DNA of 48,832 nucleotides from Pseudomonas sp. (lineage in GTDB: Bacteria; Pseudomonadota; Gammaproteobacteria; Pseudomonadales; Pseudomonadaceae): NCBI GenBank assembly GCA_016763285.1, contig JAESUC010000087.1, positions 1-48,832 of the forward strand, in the 5' to 3' direction. Position 1 is the stretch's first letter, and the number at the start of each line of letters is the position of its first letter. A model generated the notes under the pieces. The model made no database searches and was not told the DNA's origin. It saw only the letters and a list, made by a program, of their open reading frames with translations. The translations under genes were made by a program, and so were the position numbers. Below, in pieces: positions 8,396-17,791 of this stretch.

Positions 8396-9187
8396 ATGAA
8401 GAAAACACTCACCAGGCTGTTGCTGGCCTCCGCTGTGGGCGTCGCCGGCAATGTCAGCGCCGACATGGTGTCCACACCGGTTTCCTACGATATCGCCGGC
8501 CAGGCCTATCAGGGTACCTTGGTCTACGACGACAGCATCCGGGACACCCGTCCGGGCCTGCTGATGGTTCCCAACTGGATGGGTGTGACCTCCGGTGCCG
8601 AGCAGAAGGCCCGCGAGGTAGCCGGTAGTGATTACGTGGTATTCATCGCCGATCTGTACGGCAAGGATATCCGCCCGCAGAACACCGACGAGGCAAGCCA
8701 GGCCGCCACGACGGTGCGCAGTGATCGGGCGATGATGCGTGAGCGGGTCAATGCGGCCCTGGAGGTGTTTCGGGCCCAGGCCGATCGCGCGCCGCTGGAC
8801 GTCGACAATATCGCCGCCATCGGTTTCTGCTTTGGCGGCGGGGCGGTGCTCGAGCTGGCCCGTTCCGGTACAGACGTAAAGGGAGTGGTTTCCTTCCACG
8901 GCAATCTGGATACGCCTGATCCGCAGGACGCCAAAGCTATCCGTACTCCGGTGCTGGTGCTGCACGGCGCGGATGATCCCTTTGTACCTGAAGAGCAGGT
9001 CCTGGCCTTCCAGCAGGAAATGCGCAATGCCGGGGTAGACTGGCAGCTGAACAGTTATGGTGGGGCAGTCCATTCCTTCACCGACCCGGCCGCCAACATG
9101 CCGGGCAAAGCCGAGTATAATCCGGTAGTGGCCGGGCGCGCCTTCGCAGCCATGCGCCATTTTCTCGACGAGCACATGGCCCGATAG
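8396..9187 (+). CDS. Secreted dienelactone hydrolase family protein
   Basis: 263-aa alpha/beta hydrolase of the dienelactone hydrolase (DLH) family, predicted periplasmic. The signal peptide is MKKTLTRLLLASAVGVAGNVSA. The nucleophile elbow is IGFCFGGG (Cys nucleophile, as in DLH). The acid is in LVLHGADDPFVPEEQ and the catalytic His in GGAVHSFTDP. Family members cleave lactones or esters; the natural substrate is not evident and no chlorocatechol genes lie nearby. AGGGA at 8383-8387 serves as ribosome site. It lies 63 bases before the RND adaptor gene and may share its transcript. Confidence 0.88.
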   Translation: MKKTLTRLLLASAVGVAGNVSADMVSTPVSYDIAGQAYQGTLVYDDSIRDTRPGLLMVPNWMGVTSGAEQKAREVAGSDYVVFIADLYGKDIRPQNTDEASQAATTVRSDRAMMRERVNAALEVFRAQADRAPLDVDNIAAIGFCFGGGAVLELARSGTDVKGVVSFHGNLDTPDPQDAKAIRTPVLVLHGADDPFVPEEQVLAFQQEMRNAGVDWQLNSYGGAVHSFTDPAANMPGKAEYNPVVAGRAFAAMRHFLDEHMAR

Positions 9188-9250
9188 CATGGCGACCGGC
9201 GTTGCAAGCCCCATCCAGCACGCCGCACCAACCCAGACAGGAATCACAGG

Positions 9251-10318
9251 ATGTTGAATCGCAGACAGGTATTGCTGGCTCTCATGGCCAGCGTCTGGTC
9301 CCTGACGTCGTTGGCCCAGCAGGCACCATTGCCGGTGATCGCGGTAGTGGCCGAAAGTCGGCAGATTGCCAATCCCATCGAGGCGCTCGGCACCCTCAAT
9401 GCGAACGAGACCGCGGTCATCAGTGCAAACATCACCGCGACCATCTCCCGCGTGCGATTCGACGACGGGCAGCGGGTCAAGGCCGGTGATGTGCTGGTGG
9501 AGCTGACCAACAGCGAGCAACTGGCACAACTGCAGGAGGCCGAGGTCAGTCTGGCCGACGCCCAGCGTCAGCTGGCGCGGGCGCAGCAACTGGTCGAGAG
9601 CAGGGTGCTTTCCCGCCAGGAGCTGGATGATCGCAGGCGTGCCGTGGACATTGCACGCGCCCAGTTGCAGGCGGTACAGGCCCGTCTGGCCGATAGGTTG
9701 ATACGCGCGCCCTTCGACAGCGTCGTCGGCCTGCGTCAGGTCAGCGTGGGCACCCTGGTGGCGCCGGGCATGCCGGTGGCGACCCTGCATGACGACTCGG
9801 TGATGAAGCTTGATTTCAGTATCCCCGAGACTCTGATGGCGCAGATTGCGCCGGGCCAGGAGCTGGTGGCCACCAGCCGTGCCTATGGGGCCGAACGCTT
9901 TCGTGGCGAGGTGGCCAGTCTGGACAATGAGGTGGATCCAGTGACACGGTCGATCCGCGTGCGTGCATTGATCGACAATGCCGATGGTCGCCTGAAGCCG
10001 GGCATGCTGATGACGGTGGATCTGCGCAGCGAACCGAGGCAGGCGGTAATGATACCCGAGGAGGCGCTCTTGCCCCTGGGGCGTGACCAGTTCGTGATGG
10101 TGGTGGAGGCAGCCGAGGATCGGTTCATCGCGCGTCGGCAACAGGTGCAGACGGGTCTGCGGCAGCCCGGGCTGGTGGAAGTCGTGGCAGGGCTGGAGGC
10201 CGGAGACAGGGTTGTGACCCACGGCAACTTTCGCCTGCAGCCCGGCCAGACCATCACCATCAAGGCCGAACTTGAACCGGGCGAGTCCCCACGGGCCGTG
10301 ATTTCGGCTACCCCCTGA
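9251..10318 (+). CDS. RND efflux periplasmic adaptor (membrane fusion protein)
   Basis: 355-aa HlyD/MexA-like adaptor linking an inner-membrane RND pump to an outer-membrane channel. The N-terminal signal (MLNRRQVLLALMASVWSLTSLAQ) lacks a lipobox Cys. The lipoyl half-motifs flank a coiled-coil hairpin: INxxxTATISRVRFDDGQRVKAGDVL near 60-85, then LAQLQEAEVSLADAQRQLARAQQLV and back to RLIRAPFDSVVGLRQVSVGTLV near 145-165. A beta-barrel and a membrane-proximal domain follow. It lies 18 bases upstream of the RND pump gene. No outer-membrane factor gene is nearby, so a shared channel (such as an OprM- or TolC-like protein) is likely. Substrate unknown. Confidence 0.93.
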   Translation: MLNRRQVLLALMASVWSLTSLAQQAPLPVIAVVAESRQIANPIEALGTLNANETAVISANITATISRVRFDDGQRVKAGDVLVELTNSEQLAQLQEAEVSLADAQRQLARAQQLVESRVLSRQELDDRRRAVDIARAQLQAVQARLADRLIRAPFDSVVGLRQVSVGTLVAPGMPVATLHDDSVMKLDFSIPETLMAQIAPGQELVATSRAYGAERFRGEVASLDNEVDPVTRSIRVRALIDNADGRLKPGMLMTVDLRSEPRQAVMIPEEALLPLGRDQFVMVVEAAEDRFIARRQQVQTGLRQPGLVEVVAGLEAGDRVVTHGNFRLQPGQTITIKAELEPGESPRAVISATP

Positions 10319-10336
10319 CGCACCCGGAGCATTGCC

Positions 10337-13300
10337 ATGATTCTTTCTGATACTTCGGTCAAGCGGCCGGTATTTGCCAGTGTGCTGGCATTGCTGCTGG
10401 TCATCTTCGGGTTGGTGGCATTCAGCATGCTGCCCCTGCGCGAATACCCCGACATCGATCCGCCGGTGGTCACGGTGGAAACCAACTACCGCGGCGCCGC
10501 AGCCAGCGTGGTCGACTCCCAGATCACCCAGATCGTCGAAGAGCGTATTGCCGGCGTCGAGGGCGTCGAATACATCGAATCCCAGAGCCAGGATGGCCGC
10601 TCCCAGATCACCGTCCGGTTTGCCATCGACAAGGACGTGAACGAGGCCGCCAACGACATACGTGATCGCGTCTCGGGTATTCTCGATGATCTTCCCGCCG
10701 AGGCTGATCCGCCGGAAGTGCAGAAGCTCGATGCCAACCAGGAAGTCATCATCTGGTGGAATCTGGTCAGCGATCGGCTAACCCTGCCGGAGCTGACCGA
10801 TTATGCCGAGCGCTTTCTGGTGGACCGCTTTTCCACCCTTGAAGGCGTCGCCCGGGTACGCGTAGGCGGCTCCCAGCGCTATGCCATGCGCGTCTGGCTG
10901 GACCGCCAATCGCTGGCCGCACGCAACCTCACCGCCGCCGACGTCGAGGCCGCACTGCGTGCCGAAAACGTCGAGCTGCCGGCCGGCTCGATCGAATCGC
11001 GCAGTCGGCAGTTCACCGCCCGGGTCGCCCGTTCGTTCGAGACAGCCGAGGATTTCGCCCGTCTGGTGATAGCCCGTGGACCGGACAACTATCTGGTTCG
11101 CCTGGGTGATGTGGCCCGTGTCGAGCGCGGCACCGAAGAGGACCGCAACCTGTTCCGTGGCAACACGGTGCCCATGGTAGGCATCGGCCTGGAGCGCCAG
11201 TCCACGGCCAACACCCTGGAGGTATCGCGGGTCTCCTCGGCGCTGGTGGCAGAGTTGAACGGGACGCTGCCCGAAGGCATGCAGATTCTGCCCAGCTTCG
11301 ACAGTTCGGTATTCATCGAAGGCGCCGTGGAAGAGGTCTATACCACCCTGGCGATTGCCCTGGTGCTGGTCGTGCTCTCGATCTTCCTGTTCCTTGGCAG
11401 TCCACGGGCCATCCTGATTCCGGCCGTGACGGTGCCGGTGTCGATGACCGCCACCTTTATCGCCCTGTTGCTCTTTGGTTTTACCGTCAACCTGCTGACC
11501 CTGCTTGCCCTGGTACTGGCCATCGGTCTGGTTGTGGACGACGCCATCATCGTGCTCGAGAACGTGCGCAGGCGTATCGACGAGGAGGGTGAGACGCCCC
11601 TGGTCGCGGCCTACCGCGGCTCGCGGCAGGTCGCCTTCGCGGTGGTCTCGACCACGCTGGTACTGATCGCCGTTTTTGTGCCCATCGCTTTCCTGCAGGG
11701 CGATGTGGGCCGTCTCTTTTCCGAATTCGCCCTGACCATGGCCGCAGCCGTGGCCTTCTCCAGCTTCGTTGCCCTGACGCTTTCGCCGATGCTGGCTTCC
11801 AAGGTTCTCAAGGCCCACGGCGAGGACAACCGGCTCAGCCGCTGGGTAGACCAGACCCTGGCTGTCAGTCGCCGGTACTATGCGCAGGTGTTGCGGGTCG
11901 TCCTGCGCTGGCGCTGGGTGTCCCTGCTGGGGCTGGCTGCGCTGTTCGGTTTTGCTGGCTGGCTGTTTTCCCAGTTGCCGTCGGAGTACACGCCGCGGGA
12001 GGATCGCGGCGCCTTCTTCATCATCGTCAACGGGCCGGAGGGCGCGACATACGAGTACATGACCGATTACATGGATGAGATCGAGTCGCGGATGATGAAG
12101 TACGTCGACAATGGCGAGGTGACTCGCCTGCTGGTACGCGCCCCGCGTTCCTTCGGCACCGTTACCACCTTCAATACCGGCATCGTCATTGTGGTGCTCG
12201 AAGACTGGGCCGAACGCCGGGGCGGGTGGCAGATCATGGCGGATGTGCAGAAGGATCTGGCCGACCTCTCCGGTGTCAGGGCATTTCCGGTGATGCGTCA
12301 GGGGTTTGCCGGCGGACAGTCGCAGCCTTTCCAGCTGGTCATCGGAGGTGCCGGCGATTACCAGCAGCTGGCGCAGTGGCGTGACACGCTGCTGGAGAAG
12401 ATCGAGGAGAGTAACCCGGGCCTGGTCAACATCGATTCCGACTTCAAGGAAACCCAGCCCCAGCTGGAAATCGCCATCGACTACGACAGTGCTGCCGACA
12501 TGGGCGTCAATATCAGCAATATCGGGCGCACCCTGGAGACCATGCTGGGTTCGCGTCGGGTCACCACCTATATCGACGACGGTGAAGAGTACGACGTCAT
12601 TCTTGAAGGCGAGCGCTCCGAGCAACGCAGCGTGGGTTCACTGAACAATATCTACGTCAGATCCGATACCACCGGGCAACTGATACCGCTTTCGAACCTG
12701 GTCACCATAGAAGAGTATGCCGGATCGACCACCCTCAATCGCTACAACCGCAACCGCGCTATCACCATAGAAGCCTCGCTGCAGGATGGCGTGGCCCTGG
12801 GCGCCGCGCTGGACCACGTCGAGCAACTGGCGCGCGAGCATCTGCCCGATACGCTGGTGATCGATTACAAGGGCCAATCCCTGGACCTGCGCAATGCCGG
12901 GGGGTCGCTGCTGTTCGTGTTCATGCTCGGGCTTCTGGTGGTCTTTCTCGTGCTGGCCGCCCAGTTCGAGAGTTTCGTTCATCCGCTGATCATCATGCTG
13001 GGGGTGCCGGTGGCGATTGGTGGTGCCCTGTTCGGCCTGTGGCTGACCGGTAACAGTCTCAATCTCTACAGTCAGATCGGCCTGGTCATGCTGATCGGTC
13101 TGGCCGCCAAGAACGGGATCCTGATTGTCGAGTTTGCCAACCAGTTGCGCGATGCCGGTCGCTCCTTTGACGAAGCCCTGGTGGAGGCCAGTACACTACG
13201 GTTGCGCCCCATTCTGATGACCGGGGCGACCACCGTCGCCGGCGCTGTGCCGCTGGTCATGGCCTTTGGCGCGGGTGCCGAAACCCGCTCGGTGATCGGC

Positions 13301-13468
13301 ATCGTGGTGGTGTTCGGGGTGAGCGTGTCCACGGTCCTTACGCTCTTTGTCATTCCCCTGCTATACAGCCTGCTGGCACGCGGTACCAGCTCTCCGGATG
13401 CGGTACGTCAGCGTCTGGACGAGGAGCAGGCCGCCGCCGATGACCGGGCCGCAGAGGGCCGCGCTTGA
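10337..13468 (+). CDS. RND (HAE1-type) efflux pump permease
   Basis: 1043-aa proton-driven inner-membrane exporter of the AcrB/MexB superfamily, with two repeats of six membrane helices and large periplasmic porter loops. The helix-4 proton relay is intact at GLVVDDAIIVLENV (Asp401 and Asp402, codons from 11537). The second-half helix-10 region reads GLAAKNGILIVEFANQLRD, keeping the Lys. The length is standard. The C-terminus ends in a short acidic tail. The adaptor gene precedes it by 18 bases. The pump most resembles the MdtB/MexK-type single-adaptor systems; drug specificity cannot be inferred. Confidence 0.95.
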   Translation: MILSDTSVKRPVFASVLALLLVIFGLVAFSMLPLREYPDIDPPVVTVETNYRGAAASVVDSQITQIVEERIAGVEGVEYIESQSQDGRSQITVRFAIDKDVNEAANDIRDRVSGILDDLPAEADPPEVQKLDANQEVIIWWNLVSDRLTLPELTDYAERFLVDRFSTLEGVARVRVGGSQRYAMRVWLDRQSLAARNLTAADVEAALRAENVELPAGSIESRSRQFTARVARSFETAEDFARLVIARGPDNYLVRLGDVARVERGTEEDRNLFRGNTVPMVGIGLERQSTANTLEVSRVSSALVAELNGTLPEGMQILPSFDSSVFIEGAVEEVYTTLAIALVLVVLSIFLFLGSPRAILIPAVTVPVSMTATFIALLLFGFTVNLLTLLALVLAIGLVVDDAIIVLENVRRRIDEEGETPLVAAYRGSRQVAFAVVSTTLVLIAVFVPIAFLQGDVGRLFSEFALTMAAAVAFSSFVALTLSPMLASKVLKAHGEDNRLSRWVDQTLAVSRRYYAQVLRVVLRWRWVSLLGLAALFGFAGWLFSQLPSEYTPREDRGAFFIIVNGPEGATYEYMTDYMDEIESRMMKYVDNGEVTRLLVRAPRSFGTVTTFNTGIVIVVLEDWAERRGGWQIMADVQKDLADLSGVRAFPVMRQGFAGGQSQPFQLVIGGAGDYQQLAQWRDTLLEKIEESNPGLVNIDSDFKETQPQLEIAIDYDSAADMGVNISNIGRTLETMLGSRRVTTYIDDGEEYDVILEGERSEQRSVGSLNNIYVRSDTTGQLIPLSNLVTIEEYAGSTTLNRYNRNRAITIEASLQDGVALGAALDHVEQLAREHLPDTLVIDYKGQSLDLRNAGGSLLFVFMLGLLVVFLVLAAQFESFVHPLIIMLGVPVAIGGALFGLWLTGNSLNLYSQIGLVMLIGLAAKNGILIVEFANQLRDAGRSFDEALVEASTLRLRPILMTGATTVAGAVPLVMAFGAGAETRSVIGIVVVFGVSVSTVLTLFVIPLLYSLLARGTSSPDAVRQRLDEEQAAADDRAAEGRA

Positions 13469-13756
13469 GCTTCTGGTGCAGATTATTCATGGGCGTGATA
13501 ACGCACAAACAGCTGCGCAGGACGAGGCAGGGAGGTGGCTCGAGCGACCCTCGGTTGTCCGGCAGCCCAGTTGCGGCGGGCCTTGTGGCGGTTGGTCCGA
13601 CCCTTTTTGTCGGTGCGCCAGCCGCGCGATCGAACGCGCCGATAAGCAAGCCAAGCTATGCCTATTTTCTGTCAGTAGCTGCATAATGGATTGGATACGA
13701 TAGCAGGCCTGAGCGCCCGCTTCACACAACAATAAATCAGAGCCATGGAGTTTGTA

Positions 13757-15106
13757 ATGTCAAAACCCGAACAGCCAGGTTGGCACTGGGGCCCGTTTAC
13801 CTTCCGCTTGCCTTTCTACCACACCCGCCTCTATTGGCAGGAAGCCCTTCAGGGTTTGTTTGTGGCTGCTGCAACCGGCCTGGCCCTGGTGCCCTTGATG
13901 ATGGAGTTTTTCGGTCTAGGGTTTGAAGAGGCGGTGGCCGTCTCCATGATCCATTCCGCAATCATTGCCTCGGCAATCATCATTTTCGGTGAACCATACG
14001 CGCCTGGCTGGATTACACCGGCGCTGCCGCTGGTGCTGGCCTATGTGCTGGGTGGGTATGATGATCCAGCCTCGCGCTGGCAGGCGATGACCGCCTTGTC
14101 GCTCAACTTCGCTGCGTTGTTGTTCTTTCTCGGGTTGACGGGACTGGGCAAGAAATTTGTACTCTGGCTGCCTGACACGCTCAAGGCGGGAATCATCCTG
14201 GGCGCGGCAATTGCTGCGCTCAAGCGGGTATTTATTGATGACGCCGAGCGCTTTCTGTTGCAGCAGCCGATCGCGATCACGCTGGCCTGCGCAGTCTGTT
14301 TGATATTCGCGTTCTCCATCCCGATGCAAACGTTAAAGGCCAAATACAAGATTTTTGCGATCATCGGTGCGCTGGGGCTGCTACCGGGCTTCATTATCGC
14401 TGCGGTTGTAGGTCCCCTGGTCGGGGAGGTGAGCTACGATATCCAGTGGGGTATTCTGTTCCCGCCGGTTGCGGATGCCTGGGCGCAGATGTCGCCTTTC
14501 GCCATTGGCTGGCCAAGCCTGGAGATGTTCCTGCAGGGCATCCCGTTGGCCATCATTACCTACGTCATCCTGTTCGGCGACATGGTTACCGGCAACGAAG
14601 TTATCCGTGATGGCTTGACCGCACGTCACGATGAACATATCGATATCAACCCGACGCGCACACATCTTTCCGTGGCGATCCGCAACGCGGTAATGGGCAT
14701 AACTGCGCCGTTCTTCCCGACACAGGGCGCAATGTGGACGGGTGTACAGGTGATCATCGTGCAGCGTTGGAAGCAGGGTAAGGAAAACATGAATAGCCTG
14801 CACAGTGGTCTGGCCTCCTATTATCTGATGGGCATACCGCTGTTGTTCTTCCTGCTGCCGCTACTGACTGGTCTACAGCCGTTGCTGGGTATCGCCTTGT
14901 CACTGACTCTGGTCCTGACCGGTTTTGCCTGTGCCTATGTGGCCATGGCCATTCCGCAAAATAACACTGCTCGCGGTACCGTGGTGCTTATCGGCGCGGC
15001 GCTGGCATTCTTCGAGCCCTGGATAGGTTTGGCCTTCGGCGTGCTGGCGACCATCCTGCTGGTAGGCTGGGACGTCAACCGCGACCCGATTCCGCACGAG
15101 GACTGA
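13757..15106 (+). CDS. NCS2-like (SLC23-type) permease, substrate unknown
   Basis: 449-aa polytopic membrane protein with 12-14 hydrophobic segments. PAPGWITPALPLVLAYVLGG-like and PFFPTQGAMWTGVQVIIV segments resemble the half-helix substrate sites of the 7+7 fold used by xanthine/uracil (NCS2) and sulfate (SulP) carriers. The assignment is by pattern only. The ATG at 13757 (MSKPEQPGW) has TGGAG six bases upstream and is preferred to the in-frame ATG at 13745, whose own bases form that ribosome site. The 288-base gap after the RND gene holds no convincing gene. A repeat cluster follows the stop codon immediately. Confidence 0.65.
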   Translation: MSKPEQPGWHWGPFTFRLPFYHTRLYWQEALQGLFVAAATGLALVPLMMEFFGLGFEEAVAVSMIHSAIIASAIIIFGEPYAPGWITPALPLVLAYVLGGYDDPASRWQAMTALSLNFAALLFFLGLTGLGKKFVLWLPDTLKAGIILGAAIAALKRVFIDDAERFLLQQPIAITLACAVCLIFAFSIPMQTLKAKYKIFAIIGALGLLPGFIIAAVVGPLVGEVSYDIQWGILFPPVADAWAQMSPFAIGWPSLEMFLQGIPLAIITYVILFGDMVTGNEVIRDGLTARHDEHIDINPTRTHLSVAIRNAVMGITAPFFPTQGAMWTGVQVIIVQRWKQGKENMNSLHSGLASYYLMGIPLLFFLLPLLTGLQPLLGIALSLTLVLTGFACAYVAMAIPQNNTARGTVVLIGAALAFFEPWIGLAFGVLATILLVGWDVNRDPIPHED

Positions 15107-15320
15107 AACAACAGCCGCAAGCGGCAAGCTTCAAGCGGCAAGTTGTACGAGTGGTTGGAAGGCTCGGTGTCCAAGGTTTGGTTTTTTGGCTGGAAGCTGG
15201 AAGCTGAAAGCTGAAAGCTAAACCTTGTTCTGCGTCAGCAGCTGAACTCTTCCACACTCGGACAGCTTCCAGCTTCCAGCTTCCAGCTTCCAGCTTTTAG
15301 CTTGCCGCTTGCCGCTTTTT
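15107..15320. repeat. Heptanucleotide repeat cluster 1
   Basis: Intergenic block built of 7-base units. GGAAGCT/GAAAGCT units (about 15191-15217) face AGCTTCC units (about 15265-15300), so the two arms can pair. Between the arms is spacer module A (15218-15263). To the left is spacer module B in inverted orientation (15140-15193). GCGGCAAG units occur at both edges. The same modules recur at 43002-43398. No coding potential was recognised. Confidence 0.85.
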
Positions 15321-15333
15321 CCAAGGAAACCCA

Positions 15334-17139
15334 GTGCGCCCCAATTCAGATAGCCAATATGCCGGTGGGCCAGTCAACTGGCGCATCATTACCAGCCTGA
15401 TTCCCTACCTTACCGAGTTTCGTGGTCGCGTGGCTCTGGCGATGGGCTTTCTATTGCTGGCGAAACTGGCCGGGGTCGCGGTGCCATGGGCGCTGAAACT
15501 CATCGTCGAGCACTTCGAGGACACCTCCGATGCCCTGGTGCTGGTGCCGGTTGCGTTGCTGGCCGGCTATGGTCTGCTGCGCTTCGGCTCGGTGTTTTTC
15601 TCGGAAATGCGCGATGCGGTCTTTGCCCGCGTAGCCGAGCGCGCCATGCGCCGGGTATCGCTCAGGGTGTTCGAGCATCTGCATCGGCTGGACCTGGGAT
15701 TCCATCTGTCACGTCGCACCGGCGGTCTGGCCCGGGATATCGAGCGGGGCACCAGTGGTATCAGCTTTCTGCTGCGATTCATGGTGTTCAACATCCTGCC
15801 GACACTGCTCGAGATCGGCTTGATCGCCGTCATTCTGCTGATCAATTTCAGCCCCATGTATGCCCTGACGGTGCTGGGCTCGGTGCTGCTCTATGGCGCC
15901 TTTTCGATCTGGTGCACCGAGTGGCGCAACCGGTTTGTACGCGAGAGCAACAAGCTCGACAACAGTTCCAACACGCGGGCGGTCGACAGTCTGTTGAACT
16001 ACGAGACGGTAAAGTATTTCGGCAACGAGCGTTTCGAGGCGCAGGAATATGACCACCACCTGGAGGGGTGGGAAGCTGCCCGGATGAAGAACCGCCTGTC
16101 GCTGGCGGCGTTGAATTCAGGCCAGGCGCTGATCATTGCCGGCTCCGTGACCCTGATGATGGTCATGGCCGCCAATCAGGTAGCGGCTGGAGATATGAGC
16201 CTGGGTGAACTGGTCATGATCAACGCGTACATGCTGCAGCTGTTCATTCCATTGGGCTTTCTCGGTTTCATCTACCGGGAGATCCGCGAGGCGCTGACCA
16301 ATATCGAGCGCTTGTTCGGTCTGCTCGAGGCGCCGGTGAAGGTGGCCGACGCGGCGGATGCCAGCGAGCTGGAGGTAAAGGGCGGCGCGGTTGATTTTGA
16401 CTGTGTCGAGCACGCCTATCATGCTGATCGGCCGATCCTGCAGGGCGTCAGTCTGCACGTGCCGGCCGGGCATACCCTGGCCATTGTCGGGCCCAGCGGC
16501 GCTGGCAAGTCGACCCTGGCTCGGCTGCTTTTCCGGTTCTACGATGTATCTGCAGGGGCCATCCGCATCGATGGGCAGGATATTCGCTCGGTGACCCAGG
16601 ACAGCCTGCGCCGGGCGATTGGCGTGGTGCCCCAGGACACAGTGCTGTTCAACGACACCATCGGCTACAACATTGCCTATGGCCGCCCCGGGGCGAGCGA
16701 GGAAGAGATCTGGCAAGCGTTACAGATGGCGCAACTGGAAGATTTTGTCCGGCGTTTGCCCGATGGGCTGGATACGCAGGTCGGCGAGCGCGGGCTGAAA
16801 CTCTCCGGCGGCGAAAAGCAGCGCATCGCCATTGCCCGGGTGCTGCTCAAGGATCCGCCTATTCTGGTGCTTGATGAGGCTACCTCTTCTCTGGATACCC
16901 ACGCCGAGCGCCTGATCCTCGATGCCCTGAACCTGGTGTCGCGCAAGCGCACCACGCTCGCCATCGCCCATAGACTTTCGACCATCGTGCACGCCGAGCG
17001 CATTCTGGTACTCGACCAGGGACGGGTGGTGGAGCAGGGCAGCCATGGCGATCTGCTGGCAGCCGGGGGTGCTTACGCCCGGTTATGGGCAGACCAGCAG
17101 CGTGAAACACATACCGATCAATCCGGGCCGGCACTCTGA
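15334..17139 (+). CDS. Atm1/HMT1-type ABC exporter (fused membrane and ATPase domains)
   Basis: 601-aa half-transporter forming a homodimeric exporter in the inner membrane. Six membrane helices occupy about residues 25-320. They contain NYETVKYFGNE, a hallmark of the Atm1/ABCB7/HMT1 group that exports glutathione-linked compounds. The ATPase domain has Walker A GPSGAGKST, Q-loop VVPQDTVLFNDT, signature LSGGEKQR, Walker B ILVLDEAT and H-loop AHRLS. Start GTG 15334, with AAGGAAA at 15323-15329, directly after the repeat cluster. Family members handle glutathione-metal or Fe-S-related substrates; the actual cargo is unproven. Confidence 0.92.
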   Translation: MRPNSDSQYAGGPVNWRIITSLIPYLTEFRGRVALAMGFLLLAKLAGVAVPWALKLIVEHFEDTSDALVLVPVALLAGYGLLRFGSVFFSEMRDAVFARVAERAMRRVSLRVFEHLHRLDLGFHLSRRTGGLARDIERGTSGISFLLRFMVFNILPTLLEIGLIAVILLINFSPMYALTVLGSVLLYGAFSIWCTEWRNRFVRESNKLDNSSNTRAVDSLLNYETVKYFGNERFEAQEYDHHLEGWEAARMKNRLSLAALNSGQALIIAGSVTLMMVMAANQVAAGDMSLGELVMINAYMLQLFIPLGFLGFIYREIREALTNIERLFGLLEAPVKVADAADASELEVKGGAVDFDCVEHAYHADRPILQGVSLHVPAGHTLAIVGPSGAGKSTLARLLFRFYDVSAGAIRIDGQDIRSVTQDSLRRAIGVVPQDTVLFNDTIGYNIAYGRPGASEEEIWQALQMAQLEDFVRRLPDGLDTQVGERGLKLSGGEKQRIAIARVLLKDPPILVLDEATSSLDTHAERLILDALNLVSRKRTTLAIAHRLSTIVHAERILVLDQGRVVEQGSHGDLLAAGGAYARLWADQQRETHTDQSGPAL

Positions 17140-17176
17140 TAATGGCGCCTGTTCCGGAACCAGACAGGAGAACGAC

Positions 17177-17575
17177 ATGAGCAAGGTAGTGGAGCAATGG
17201 CACGAGATCGTGCGCAACCAGGATGCCGCAGGTCTGGACAGTCTGCTCGCCGAGGACGTGGTCTTCCATTCGCCGGTGGTGCATACACCCCAGGTCGGCA
17301 AGAAGATTACCCGTCTGTATCTGATGGCGGCGATGAAGGTGCTCAACGAGCCCGGTCATTTTGTCTACCTGCGTGAGGTCGTGCAGGGCCAACATGCCGT
17401 GCTGGAATTCCAGACCGAAATCGACGGTGTCACCGTCAACGGCGTGGACATGATCGAATGGAACGAGGCCGGCCAGATCATCGACTTCAAGGTCATGGTC
17501 CGGCCCCTCAAGGCGGTCAGCGCCATTCACGCTGCCATGGGTGCCATGCTGGAGGCATTCAAGGGAGGGCGGTAA
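17177..17575 (+). CDS. NTF2/SnoaL-like small protein
   Basis: 132-aa cone-fold (NTF2-like) protein. The pattern fits: helix MSKVVEQWHEIVRNQD, then LLAEDVVFHSPVVHTP, the strands FVYLREVVQGQHAVLEFQT and VNGVDMIEWNEAG, and a terminal helix. Such proteins may be small isomerases, hydrolases or ligand binders; no catalytic role can be assigned. Start: ATG 17177 with ACAGGAG upstream. A longer in-frame start at 17045 lies inside the ABC gene and is rejected. The gap after the ABC exporter gene is 37 bases, so co-transcription is likely. Confidence 0.8.
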   Translation: MSKVVEQWHEIVRNQDAAGLDSLLAEDVVFHSPVVHTPQVGKKITRLYLMAAMKVLNEPGHFVYLREVVQGQHAVLEFQTEIDGVTVNGVDMIEWNEAGQIIDFKVMVRPLKAVSAIHAAMGAMLEAFKGGR

Positions 17576-17704
17576 ACGCTCTCTCGAAACGGCGGTGGCG
17601 CGGGCTGAAACTGATTTGGTACATTTCTCGAAACAGGGTGTCATAATTCGGGCGCCAGTGGTTCTGCATACCGCTGATACCTGACCACGTCGCGGAGACC
17701 CATA

Positions 17705-17791
17705 ATGCCAATATTGTCCGCTTCTGCCCCCGCCCGCGCGCCATGCCTGGGCGCCGTCAAGCCGGCTGCAGTATTGCGGGCGCCTCTGTGA
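17705..17791 (+). CDS. 28-codon leader ORF coupled to the kinase gene
   Basis: A short ORF beginning MPILSASAPARAPCLG and ending ...VLRAPL. Its ATG at 17705 is preceded by GGAG at 17694-17697 with seven-base spacing, the best ribosome site in this gap. Its TGA (17789-17791) overlaps the GTG at 17788 that fits as the kinase start, forming GTGA. It may be a real small protein or just a device to deliver ribosomes to the kinase start. The sequence is Ala/Pro-rich and has no recognised family. Confidence 0.4.
   Translation: MPILSASAPARAPCLGAVKPAAVLRAPL

Noticed and set aside
13638..13645. GCCGATAA resembling a FliA -10 element before the permease gene
   Set aside because: No TAAA-type -35 element lies 11 bases upstream.
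13469..13756. Short ORFs in the gap between the RND pump and permease genes
   Set aside because: Translations are Cys/Arg-rich without domain, ribosome site or conservation signs; treated as non-coding.
15107..15320. CRISPR-like array of repeats and spacers
   Set aside because: Repeat units are 7 bases, vary, and run head to head as inverted arms; the spacers recur between clusters. There are no 24-37 base direct repeats and no cas genes.
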